Of a stretch of DNA of 64,000 nucleotides, positions 54,775 through 62,920 are shown in pieces (position 1 is the stretch's first letter; each line of letters starts with the position of its first letter). The stretch comes from Candidatus Binatia bacterium (GTDB lineage Bacteria; Desulfobacterota; Binatia; UBA12015). The notes beneath the pieces are model-generated. The model was not told the DNA's origin and did not search any database. It worked only from the letters and a program-made list of their open reading frames with translations. The position numbers and the translations under genes were made by a program. Location of the stretch: the NCBI GenBank assembly GCA_029243485.1, contig JAQWRY010000028.1, positions 205,200-269,199 on the forward strand. Direction: 5' to 3'.

Positions 54775-54990
54775 GTGCAGCCATCCCTCAACGATGCGTT
54801 CGTCCGCGAAATGAGTCAGGCTCGGACGGCTTACGGCAAGGGCGATCTGGGTCGTGCGTTCGGATTCCTCGAACGCGCGCACGTTCTCGTCCAGGTTCTT
54901 CGCATGGCCGCGGTGATTCCAGGCTGCCTATTCGGTTGGGTGCCGATGGGGAACACTGGCGGTGCGAACGTGTCCCTCTTGAGGCGGGGC
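54775..54990 (+). pseudogene. DUF3703 protein with internal deletion
   Basis: N-terminal part PSLNDAFVREMSQARTAYGK, GDLGRAFGFLERAHVLVQ is fused directly to a late block, VPMGNTGGANVSLLR. DUF3703 proteins (about 120 residues) normally have a 'HxxxHxxML' segment between these; it is absent. The frame then continues without a proper end. Follows the deacylase remnant on the same strand. Confidence 0.6.
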
Positions 54991-55394
54991 TCCACACTTT
55001 TGGTCTGGAGGCTTTCTGGGCGCGGGAGGGGCTCCGGGTTCGTGTTTGGTCGGGAGGCGCTCGTTTTGGCTGCCAGACCCGGCGACATGGTTTGGGCAGT
55101 CGGCGAACCACGTGACCCGGCCGGGATCGAAAGGAGGACCTGGGTCGGCAACTCGTCACAGCGTCGGCCCGTGGCGGAACCACCACATCGGATCGTCAGA
55201 CCCATGCAGAGGGCGACGGTGCTTGCTATCGGTGCGGCACGCAATCTTCCATTTCGGCGTGTGCCGGAGGGCTTTTTATCGGCCCCTAGGGTCCGCAGTC
55301 GGCCACGGGAGAGGGCTCCCGCCCGTGTCTGGGGTCGGCCCGCGGCGTGACGATAGAGAAGAAAAATCTCGCTGGCCACGATGGGGAAACGACG
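54991..55394. other. Non-coding stretch before mscS
   Basis: About 400 bases. It remains open in the DUF3703 frame but with Arg-rich, non-domain sequence; no ribosome site, repeat or RNA was recognised except the GGGGA ahead of the MscS start. Confidence 0.4.
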
Positions 55395-56597
55395 ATGAAC
55401 GAGTTCGAAAACGCACTGCGCATACTCGCCGATTTTCACCAGCATCACCCCTGGTTCCGGGCCGTGTTGACCCTGGGCTTGACGGTGGTCGGCGTGGGCG
55501 TGGTGAATTTTGGAGTGCGCTTCGGCCTGCGGCGACTGGGGACGCGGTTCAAAGGGCGTCGGCCGTTTCTTCAGATCACCGCGGACGCCATCGATCGCCC
55601 TCTCAATCTGATCACCTGGCTTCTGGTTGCCTGGCTGGTGGTGCCGTTCGCCATCGGCGAAGCCGGCTCCGATCTGTCGGCGTACCTGCCGGTCCTGAAC
55701 AACGGCGCCGCGGCTGTATCGGTGCTTCTGATGTCGTGGGCGCTCTGGCGTGTCGCGGCTGGTACGCGCCTCTACCTTCTGGCGAAGTATTCCCGGACCG
55801 ACGGTGGATACAACGACTTCAGCGTCATCGAGACCGGGAACCTGGCGGCCCGCGCGTCGATCGTCCTCTTCGCCGTCTTCAGCTTGCTCGGCGCGCTCGG
55901 CATTCCGCTCAGGTCGCTCACCGCGGTCGGCGTGGTGGGGGGCTTCGGGGCGTACGCACTGACGATGGCGAACCAGATCTTGATCTCGAACATCTTCGCC
56001 GGCTTCGCGATCTACCTGGATCGTCCGTTCGCGGTCGGCGATTGGATCTCGACCAAGGACGGCGCGGTCACCGGGACGGTCACCAAGATCGGACTTCGCC
56101 TGACCACCATCGTCGGGTTCGACAAGCGACCGATCTACGTTCCGAACTCGGTGTTCAACGAGAACGCCACGGTCAATCCCTCGAGGATGTCGAATCGCCG
56201 GATCCTCCAGTACGTCGGCCTGCGGTACGACGACCTCCACCGTGTCGGCGGAACCTTGCAAGCCATCCGCTCCTACCTGGAGGGCCACCAGGAGATCGAC
56301 CAGGACAAGCTGACGCTGGTGAATCTCGTGAACGGAAGTACGGACATGGGTTCCGCGGTGGAGGGGTGTTTCGGCGCGTCGTCGATCAACTTCATGGTTT
56401 ACACCTTCACGAAGACCACGAACTGGGTTCGCTTCCAGAACATTCAGGACGAGGTGATGCTGAACATCGCCCGGATCGTAGAAGAGCAGGGCGCCGAGAT
56501 CGCGTTCTCGACCATCACGCTCGAAGCGCCTAAGCCCTTGACCCTGGCTGCGGTTCCTCCGGCGGTGCTTCTCGAGCCTCCCAAGTCCGGGGCGTGA
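55395..56597 (+). CDS. Mechanosensitive ion channel (MscS family)
   Basis: 400 residues from ATG 55395, preceded by GGGGA at good spacing (the longer GTG 55347 frame has no support). Four to five membrane segments; the pore-lining MscS helix AVGVVGGFGAYALTMANQIL (about 188-207) and the following beta domain with RPFAVGDWISTK and VPNSVF are characteristic. It belongs to the longer MscS-like class, not minimal MscS (286 aa). Role: release of solutes on osmotic downshock. Confidence 0.92.
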   Translation: MNEFENALRILADFHQHHPWFRAVLTLGLTVVGVGVVNFGVRFGLRRLGTRFKGRRPFLQITADAIDRPLNLITWLLVAWLVVPFAIGEAGSDLSAYLPVLNNGAAAVSVLLMSWALWRVAAGTRLYLLAKYSRTDGGYNDFSVIETGNLAARASIVLFAVFSLLGALGIPLRSLTAVGVVGGFGAYALTMANQILISNIFAGFAIYLDRPFAVGDWISTKDGAVTGTVTKIGLRLTTIVGFDKRPIYVPNSVFNENATVNPSRMSNRRILQYVGLRYDDLHRVGGTLQAIRSYLEGHQEIDQDKLTLVNLVNGSTDMGSAVEGCFGASSINFMVYTFTKTTNWVRFQNIQDEVMLNIARIVEEQGAEIAFSTITLEAPKPLTLAAVPPAVLLEPPKSGA

Positions 56598-56653
56598 GAG
56601 CGGCCGTCTCTCGTTGACGCGTCGCTCTCGCAATCCTGGGCTAGAGTCCGAGG

Positions 56654-57300
56654 ATGGACTGGGGGGGCTTGCGGCCACGAGAACCCGGAGCGGGACAAGC
56701 TTTGCGTGGAGTGTGGGGCAGGTTTCGACGATCGGTGTGGCACGCAGCTGCCGCCTGGCTCCAAGTTCTGCCTCGAGTGCGGCCGCGCGACCGAGGTAGT
56801 ACGAGCGGCAATGCAGGGCCTGGAGGCTGCGGAGTTCGTGTACGAGATCGCGATCCATCTGGAGCTCGGGTGCGCGTTCAAGCGCCCTCTCACGCAGTAG
56901 GTGGCACTCGGGTCGCAGATCCAAGGCTGCAAGCAGCAGGCCCACGCCTCCGCGGCGCGCTCGATCATTGGCGTCGGGCTCGCTCTCTCGCGGGCGCGGA
57001 GCAAATCCAGCTGGCCGGCACTTCGTCCACCCAGATTGTCGCGCTGGGGTGGCGGCAGGGTGTCTCGGAATCCGAGTGTGAGCGACTGTTCGAGGAGGCG
57101 CGCTCGGGCGTACCTGATGTACGCGTACCTCCATGATGGGCTGGTGGACGGCGGTCTGGCCGTTTGTCACGAGCTCGAACCGCTGACGATCCTCACTGCG
57201 GCGTGGAGGCTGCGGGCTTCCGTGCGCTGCTCGGAGTCCGGAACGTTCGGGGCTCGCTCGAGGCCGTTGCGGGCAGCCGCCCCGATCTTCAGGTGGGTTT
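56654..57300 (+). pseudogene. Class III adenylate/guanylate-cyclase-type regulator remnant
   Basis: N-terminal zinc-ribbon text in one frame: GHENPERDKLCVECGAGFD, then CGTQLPPGSKFCLECG, the paired ribbon start of multi-domain cyclases with an AAA/TPR C-terminus. Then, after a large deletion, IVALGWRQGVSESECERLFE, and in another frame LMYAYLHDGLVDGGLAVCHE, matching the C-terminal TPR region of such proteins. The cyclase, ATPase and most repeats are gone. A frameshift lies near 56668. Confidence 0.6.
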
Positions 57301-57389
57301 GCACGAACGCGGTTCGTCATGAGGGGACCGCGGGACGAAGAGGGATCGGATCGGTAGTACGTGCGATGACTAAGCTGACCAGGCGACCC

Positions 57390-57919
57390 TGAAGCGCGCG
57401 GAATGCCACTCGATTTTCGAGATGGTCGGGGGCCTGGCGGGCCGGACCGTCCTCGATCTGGCGTGCGGGACGGGCTTTTACACGCGCCGGTTGAAGGAGC
57501 GCGGCGCGTCTTCGGTTCTCGGGGTGGATCTCTCGCGGGAGGTGATCGAGGTGGCGAGGCGACACGAGGGCGAGAACCCCGTGGGTGTTTCATATCGAGT
57601 CGCCGATGCCTGAGAACTCGGCGGAGTCGGTCCTTTTCGACCTCGAGACTGCCGTGTGGCTGCTGAACTACTCCGAGACGCGTGAGCAGCTCGTTTCGAT
57701 GGCATCGAGTGCCAGCGCGAACATCGCAAAGGGAGGGCGGCTGTGGATGTCCGTCGCTTGAGTCGAGAGGCGTATGAGACTTCGCTCGCGGAAGCGGATT
57801 TTTCAGATGTCGAGTGGGTGCCCGCGGGGGTCGCCGCGGAAGATCTCGATCACTACGGCGCGGAGTACTGGTGCGACTTTCTCGAGAACTGCGTCGGGAT
57901 CCCTGCTCGGAAGCGTTGA
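57390..57919 (+). pseudogene. SAM-dependent methyltransferase with nonsense codon and frameshifts
   Basis: Sense: SIFEMVGGLAGRTVLDLACG, TGFYTRRLKERGASSVLGVD, SREVIEVARR and YRVADA. TGA follows at 57610-57612, where relatives have RELG (CGA to TGA). Next come ELGGVGPF, a frameshift, ETAVWLLNYSETREQLVSMA, then REAYETSLAEADFSDVEWVP and WCDFLENCVG, ending at 57919. The SAM site (LDLACGTG) is intact, but the chain would stop at about 75 residues. Middle portions are deleted. Confidence 0.7.
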
Positions 57920-57931
57920 TTCGAGGCGTCG

Positions 57932-58483
57932 ATGCCCGCGTATCGTCGGGAGCGGGGGCCGACGGCGCCTCCGGCACCTGCTAAGGACGATGCGGTGTAC
58001 TCGCGATTCGTAAACTGGTTGTCGGCGACACGATTCGGATCGCTGGTGGTGAAGTACTTCGCGTCACGCGTCGATCCGGTCCTGTTCCGCGCGACGAACG
58101 GCCGATGGACGTCGACCGGCCCGCCGACCCTTCCAATGTTGACGGTGACGGTGGTCGGTCGAAAATCCGGCAGGCCGCGTTCGGTGCAACTCGCCTACCA
58201 CGCCGCCGGCCCGGACTTCCTCGTGGTCGCGAGCGCAATGGGCCAGGCCCGACATCCGGCGTGGCGCTACAATCTTGAGGCGAACCCGGAAGTCGACGTA
58301 CAGGTCCGCGGAGAGCGCTTCCGCGCCCGCGCCCACGTGCTCGATGACGACGAGAAGGCGCGCGTCTGGGCGGACATCAAGGGGACGATCCCGCAGATGA
58401 GCGTCTACGAGCAGCGAACGGACCGGAATATCCGGGTGTTCCGGCTGCGCCGGGCGGCGGGCGGGGACGGGGACGTTGGTTAG
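57932..58483 (+). CDS. F420/deazaflavin-dependent nitroreductase-family (DDN) protein
   Basis: 183 residues, ATG 57932 with GAGG upstream. Same family as the gene at 20771-21238: LFRATNGRWTSTG, VTVVGRKSGRPRSVQ, VASAMGQARHPAWRYNLEAN, TDRNIRVFRL, with a longer N-terminus (about 25 residues). The GRKSGRPR loop binds the deazaflavin phosphate in the family. Its last codons (GDGDVG) and stop lie inside the left arm of the 41-bp inverted repeat. Confidence 0.85.
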   Translation: MPAYRRERGPTAPPAPAKDDAVYSRFVNWLSATRFGSLVVKYFASRVDPVLFRATNGRWTSTGPPTLPMLTVTVVGRKSGRPRSVQLAYHAAGPDFLVVASAMGQARHPAWRYNLEANPEVDVQVRGERFRARAHVLDDDEKARVWADIKGTIPQMSVYEQRTDRNIRVFRLRRAAGGDGDVG

Positions 58484-58584
58484 TCTCGCTGATTTTGTTT
58501 AGTCACCGACCGAGCCAAGCGTTTTGCTGTACGGCCGTTGCCGCGGTGACTAAACAAAATCAGCGAGACTAACCAACGTCCCCG
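58468..58584. repeat. Perfect 41-bp inverted repeat with 35-nt loop
   Basis: Left arm 58468-58508 and right arm 58544-58584 are exact reverse complements over 41 bases; the spacer is 35 bases (58509-58543). The arms are AT-richer (TTTTGTTTAGTC / GACTAAACAAAA) than the surrounding GC-rich sequence. It lies between the convergent DDN and MAPEG genes; the left arm includes the DDN stop codon. No U-run follows, and a stem of 41 bp is far beyond a usual terminator. Candidate miniature inverted-repeat element or hairpin-forming repeat. Confidence 0.9.
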
Positions 58585-58592
58585 GTCTGCGG

Positions 58593-59042
58593 TCAGGCGA
58601 TGTTCCAGAGGGTCGCGACGCTCATTCCGACGAGGCAGAGCACACCGATGCCCCAGAAAATCGCTCGGGCCGGCTGCATGTTCCGGATGTAGACGAGGGT
58701 GTGCAGGATGCGCGAGACCGTGAACAGCCAGAAGTACGCCGTTGCGCCCAACGGCGAGGCGCCGAGGAGCACGTATACCAATCCGATGGCGAAGAAGAGC
58801 GGAATGTTCTCGAGATCGTTGCGTTGGATGCGGAGCGCTCGAGCCACGTCGGGCTGCTCTGCTTCGGCCGCCGTCACGCCGGCGCCGCCGGCCACGAGGG
58901 CATCCTCGGGGTTCACGTACCCCTTCACGCGGGAGCGCTGTGAGGCGGTGTAGACCGCCGAGGCGATCATCTTGATCACTAGGATCGCGACACAGACGGC
59001 GTAGGTCCGAAACGCAGGGTTACCAAGAAAGGGTTCCATCAT
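58593..59042 (-). CDS. MAPEG-family membrane protein (mPGES-1-like)
   Basis: 149 residues with four helices and the MAPEG/microsomal glutathione-transferase signature: RIQRNDLENIPLFFAIGLVY with the E-N-x-P box, then RILHTLVYI. It resembles prostaglandin E synthase-1/MGST1-like bacterial members. GAGGAG lies before two tandem ATGs (59042, 59039); the second has the better spacing. A second MAPEG gene of different type is at 48520-48915. Confidence 0.88.
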   Translation of the reverse strand: MMEPFLGNPAFRTYAVCVAILVIKMIASAVYTASQRSRVKGYVNPEDALVAGGAGVTAAEAEQPDVARALRIQRNDLENIPLFFAIGLVYVLLGASPLGATAYFWLFTVSRILHTLVYIRNMQPARAIFWGIGVLCLVGMSVATLWNIA

Positions 59043-60173
59043 TCGCTCCTCTGAATCCGGCTGACTGGGCTCTGCCAAGGTGTATCGATGATCTGCCCGC
59101 CGAATGATACCCCAGCGCGGATAGGAGGGCACCATCGGCAGCGTTGCGTGAACTCGGACGGGTCCCGACGAAACGGGCCCCGTAGATTCTCGGAGCGCTT
59201 CTGCGCGACCACGTGGCACAGATTGCATTCCAGGTCCTCGGCGGTCGTGCGGGCCTTGCGAAACACGTTCGAGCCGGCCAACCCGGAGTCCATCAGCTGA
59301 TTGTCGAGTGGGGGAATCGGGTTGGGCAGCGGGACCACACCGAGCATGAGGGACGTGAACTTGAACATCTCGGTATCGGGGATGAGGCCGTCGGTCCCGA
59401 GAAGTCCCTCGAAGGCGACGATGAAGTTGTTGAAGGAGAGCTCCTCGTTGGTCGGGTCGCTTCCGAAGTGACCGACCGAGGGATCGCCACGCCAGTGCTG
59501 AGCGATGTGCGTTTTCATGCCGCGCAGAGTCTGCGTGGTCATCGGGCCCTTGAACGGGTGAAAGTCCGTGAGGCCGGTGTCTACGATCGGGTCGACGACC
59601 AGGAGATCGTTGACGGTTTGGGTGCCATCCGGATCGCCGAGGTCCCAGGCGCGGCTGTCGAGGTCGCCGAAGACCTGGCAGATCGAGCACGAAGCCTCGC
59701 CGTTGCCCGAAGTAGCGTAGGCGTCGTAGAGCACCGAGCGGCCATCGACGATGTTGGCCGGCTCGGGGTTGTAGATGGGCAAGTGGGCCACTTCGGTCGT
59801 GATGAGCGTGTCGATCACGGAGATCGAGTTGTCCAAGCGCGTTGCCACGTAAAGACGATTGTTGGTCTCGTCGAGGACGACACCGGTCGGTCCGCCGCCG
59901 TCGAGCAGGATGTGATCGGCGCAGGAGGGCACGAAGCTGTCGTTCTCGAGCGCCGCGGTCTCGAAGACGCCGACCTTCTGCGAGCCGAAGGCGGCGATGA
60001 ACAGGATCTCCAGGCGATCGTCCGGCGTGTTCACGGCGAAACAAGCGCGTGCCGTCGGGCGACATTGCGAGCGGCCGAACCTGGCCGCTCTCGAAGGCGA
60101 CGAAGGGCTGGGCCTTGGCGGCTGTCATCGAGAACGCGGCGAAGAGCGATACGCCGGCGCAAAGAAGGGCCAT
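59039..60173 (-). pseudogene. Secreted YVTN-propeller/cytochrome-c-like protein, frameshifted
   Basis: From ATG 60173: signal peptide MALLCAGVSLFAAFSMTAAK, then FVAFESGQVRPLAMSPDGTR. One extra base near 60043 then shifts the frame, and sense resumes with VNTPDDRLEIL. Propeller text follows (PTGVVLDETNNRLYVATRLD, NSISVIDT), then EASCSICQVFGDLDSRAWDL where homologs have a C-x-x-C-H haem site (here Gln replaces His). A genuine CNLCHV haem motif lies near the C-terminus. A large deletion after RLEIL and a truncated end are also evident. Confidence 0.6.
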
Positions 60174-60470
60174 CCGGGTCAGATTGCGTCCACTTACGTG
60201 GCCCTTCTCGATTCGTTGGACTCTCGCTGGTGGGTGGGCTCGAAGTCCAGAACGCATTTCGTGCGGAGTCGGCACGAGCCTCGGGCCATGCTTACTGCAA
60301 GCACAAGGAGCGGTTAACACCGCGTGCGGGGCTGTTGGACCGGGCTGGTCTTCGCAGGCCGGCCCATTCTCAGATCTGCGTGGATGCCACGTAGTCGACG
60401 AAGATCGGGGACGACGACGCCCGGGCTCGGCCGCAGACGAGCCCAATCGTCGGCCGTTGCCCGGTTCGCG

Positions 60471-61901
60471 TTAGGAGCCCGGCAGATCTTCGCAGGGGAG
60501 GGCGGTCTGCTGTGGAGCGCCGACGTAACGGCTGGTCGTGTCGGTGGCGGCGACCGTCGTTGCGCACCACGGCGCGCCGTCGGCGAGGCGCACGCGGATG
60601 GAGAAGCCGCCGTGCGGAGCCCCGGCGAGATCGAGTAGGGCGGCCCCCGTTGCAATGACCTTGAGCTTGTTGCTCTTCAACAGGACTTTGCGAACGGGCC
60701 CGTGCACGCCGGTCTTGTCTTTGTACTTGTAGCTCTTCGGTACATCGGTGCCGATCGAGAGCCAGCCCTCGGCTGGGAGATGCATGCGTTGGTAGTCGTT
60801 CGGATCGCCGGTCGATGCGTAGAGGTCGATGACCATGCCGTGCGCGGTCGGGTCCTCAGAGGAGCCCACCGCGGGCAGGGACGTCGCACTCGAGGATCCA
60901 TCGCCGATGGCGACGAAGCTGAGCCTTCGTTTCTGGGGCTTCGCGGCGACATCCTTCACGATGAGTCGTCGCGCCAGCATAGGTTCGGGTTCGACCTCCC
61001 AGACCATCCGGTTCAGAAATCGAGTCGAGAGGTCGGTGACGGTCAACCCGTCGACGAGTCCGCCGAGGAACGTGCAGTGGCCGCCGCCATCGAGACGATA
61101 GTACTCGTGCGGCGCCGGGGCCGAGTCGTACCAGGATGCGATGACGTCGGGGAGTAGGACGGGAACGGTGCCGTCCCCGGTGGTGTGAATGAGGAGCAGG
61201 GGGGCGTCCGCGGCGTCGGGGACGGACGGGCCCGCTCCGCCGCAATAGCTCAGGACACCCTGGACCTGAGAAGAGTGGCCCGGGTTGTTGACCGGCAGCG
61301 CTACGTCGCCCGGCAGTTCGGTCTGATACGCGTCTTCGCCGGCGGGTCCGGCGATACCGAGATTACCCGCCGTGATACCCCCCGCAGAGATGCCACCGGC
61401 CATGACGAAGTTAGGGTCGATCCCGAGGGTCGCGGCGTTGGCGCGCAGCCACCGGACGGCGCGCGCGCCGTCGACGGCCGCGGCGTGGACCGCGGGTGCC
61501 AGCCCAGGGTCGGTCGGCCAGAATGCGTACGCCGGATCGGCCGTCGGATTCTCGCCCTGCAGCCGATAGCTGATCGACACGGCGACGTAGCCTCGGCTTG
61601 CGAAGTAGTTGCCGTACGAGGTCATGCTACCTCGGTTCCCTCCTGTGAAACCGCCTCCGTGGATCAGCACCATCGCGGGTTTCTTGATGTCGGGATTTCC
61701 GATGGGCTCGTACAGATCCAGCAGCAGGTCCTTCCAGGTTGCCCCGTTGTCGATCCGTCCCTGGCCATAGACCACGCCGGTGGTCTTCTGGACGGTCCAC
61801 AGCGCGTCGTCGTATGCGGCCTCGGCGGTGTGCGGGGGACCGGAAGACAGAAGTGCGATCAGCACAAGGGGAACGGTGGCTAGATTAAGACCGGCGGGCA
61901 T
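60471..61901 (-). CDS. Secreted carboxylesterase (alpha/beta hydrolase) with C-terminal extension
   Basis: 476 residues with a signal peptide (LATVPLVLIALLSSGP, cleavage near TAEA). Hydrolase motifs: oxyanion hole HGGGFTGGN, nucleophile elbow GGISAGG and a late catalytic His (GGGHCTFLG). The C-terminal about 170 residues form a separate beta domain with KPQKRRLSFVAIGDGSS, a type I have seen only as an appendix of secreted deltaproteobacterial proteins (unnamed). Acts on ester substrates outside the cytoplasm; substrate unknown. Stands alone. Confidence 0.85.
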   Translation of the reverse strand: MPAGLNLATVPLVLIALLSSGPPHTAEAAYDDALWTVQKTTGVVYGQGRIDNGATWKDLLLDLYEPIGNPDIKKPAMVLIHGGGFTGGNRGSMTSYGNYFASRGYVAVSISYRLQGENPTADPAYAFWPTDPGLAPAVHAAAVDGARAVRWLRANAATLGIDPNFVMAGGISAGGITAGNLGIAGPAGEDAYQTELPGDVALPVNNPGHSSQVQGVLSYCGGAGPSVPDAADAPLLLIHTTGDGTVPVLLPDVIASWYDSAPAPHEYYRLDGGGHCTFLGGLVDGLTVTDLSTRFLNRMVWEVEPEPMLARRLIVKDVAAKPQKRRLSFVAIGDGSSSATSLPAVGSSEDPTAHGMVIDLYASTGDPNDYQRMHLPAEGWLSIGTDVPKSYKYKDKTGVHGPVRKVLLKSNKLKVIATGAALLDLAGAPHGGFSIRVRLADGAPWCATTVAATDTTSRYVGAPQQTALPCEDLPGS

Positions 61902-61989
61902 GAGGGGAAGCGTAGACTGCTGCTGGGGTTCATGGAAGCCCAGTTCCAGCCCTCCTCACAAGACGGTCTCCCGCGGGCTGGGCGCGACC

Positions 61990-62206
61990 CGAACTGGATG
62001 TAGACCCCCAGCCCGACTTTGCACGAGCGGCCATGCGGCTTGGCGTCGATCGTGCAGCCTCCGTCGTCGATACTTCGCAGGAGTTGTCGGCACACGACGG
62101 CCATCACGGCCTGTGCGTGCTCGAGTTTGTTCTCTGCCATGTAGGATGTGTAGGCCGTGACGTCGGCCAGCGTGAGGAAGTCCCGTCGAACGGCGATGTT
62201 GCTCAT
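61990..62206 (-). pseudogene. Truncated cyclase-like (DUF2652) protein
   Basis: From ATG 62206: RRDFLTLADVTAYTSYMAEN, KLEHAQAVMAVVCRQLLRSI, matching the first about 45 residues of DUF2652, an adenylate-cyclase-like domain ('LxLADITGYTxYMAxxELEHA'). The body then becomes unrelated after about residue 50 and lacks the catalytic 'EGDA' block. No complete partner piece is found nearby. Confidence 0.5.
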
Positions 62207-62260
62207 GCCAGGAGATTGTCTCGCAATCGGCGCGGGTTGTTACATGAGGCCGGGTCATCC

Positions 62261-62619
62261 CTAGCTGTGCCCGTCTTGCGGGCGGGGGTGCACGAGTCGT
62301 GCGTCGTCGGCGGCTCCCATCTCCGACAGAAGCCGGTGTACCGCACGCTCAGTGCTCCCGATGCGTTGCGCGAGGTAGCGAAGCCGGGCTCCCGGGCCTC
62401 GGCGAGTGCGAGCAGAATGTGCCGGGAGTTTGCTCAGGTGGCCGATGCGGCTCGCCACGGAAAGGAAGCGAGGAATCCGCAGAGGATGACATCGCGAACT
62501 ACCGGTCTCGCGCGAGTTTGGAGTGCTTCTTGGAGGAGTTCGGGTTCCAGGGCGCGGAAGACCGCGAGCACGATGTCCTTTGTCGGCTCCTCCAGCGGGG
62601 GTTTGCTGCCGAGGTCCAC
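62261..62619 (-). pseudogene. Winged-helix regulator fragment plus a second regulator-like fragment
   Basis: 62261-62458: GPGARLRYLAQRIGSTERAV HRLLSE, the recognition helix region of MarR/ArsR-like winged-helix proteins ('ARLRDVAxRIGITERAVQRLV'). It is preceded and followed by frame-broken text. 62434-62619 in another frame: EEPTKDIVLAVFRALEPELL, then VVRDVILCGFLASF, coherent but unassigned. Together they look like a decayed regulatory locus. The remainder (62620-62920) shows no gene. Confidence 0.45.
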
Positions 62620-62920
62620 TTCGCTCGGCAGGCCGCTTTACCCCGTCGTCGGCGGGATTCAGGGCTGGCGGAGGGTGCGGGAGGCCGGGTTGAACTCGTT
62701 GCCCGGATCACGTTAGCCGTAGACCTGAAACTTTAGGGAAGCCTCCTGAGTTTGGGGATCGATGGAGCGCGTTCCGGCTTGACGAGTGCTCACCCGCATT
62801 CGACGGGCTCGGCGAGGTGTCGCGTTCTGGCCGCCGCTTCCGGCTCACGTCGCGTGGGCACTTCTGCACACGCCAGGGCGACCAGTTCTACTTCCGGAAT
62901 AGAGAGTGAAAACCGCTAAG

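Noticed and set aside
54831..57977. A 1,048-codon minus-strand open frame
   Set aside because: It is the antisense of mscS and neighbouring remnants; composition is Arg/Pro/Asp-rich with no domain. Such long antisense frames are expected in GC-rich DNA.
58468..58584. Inverted repeat as an ordinary Rho-independent terminator
   Set aside because: Stem far too long, loop 35 nt, no T-run on either side; hence listed as a repeat.
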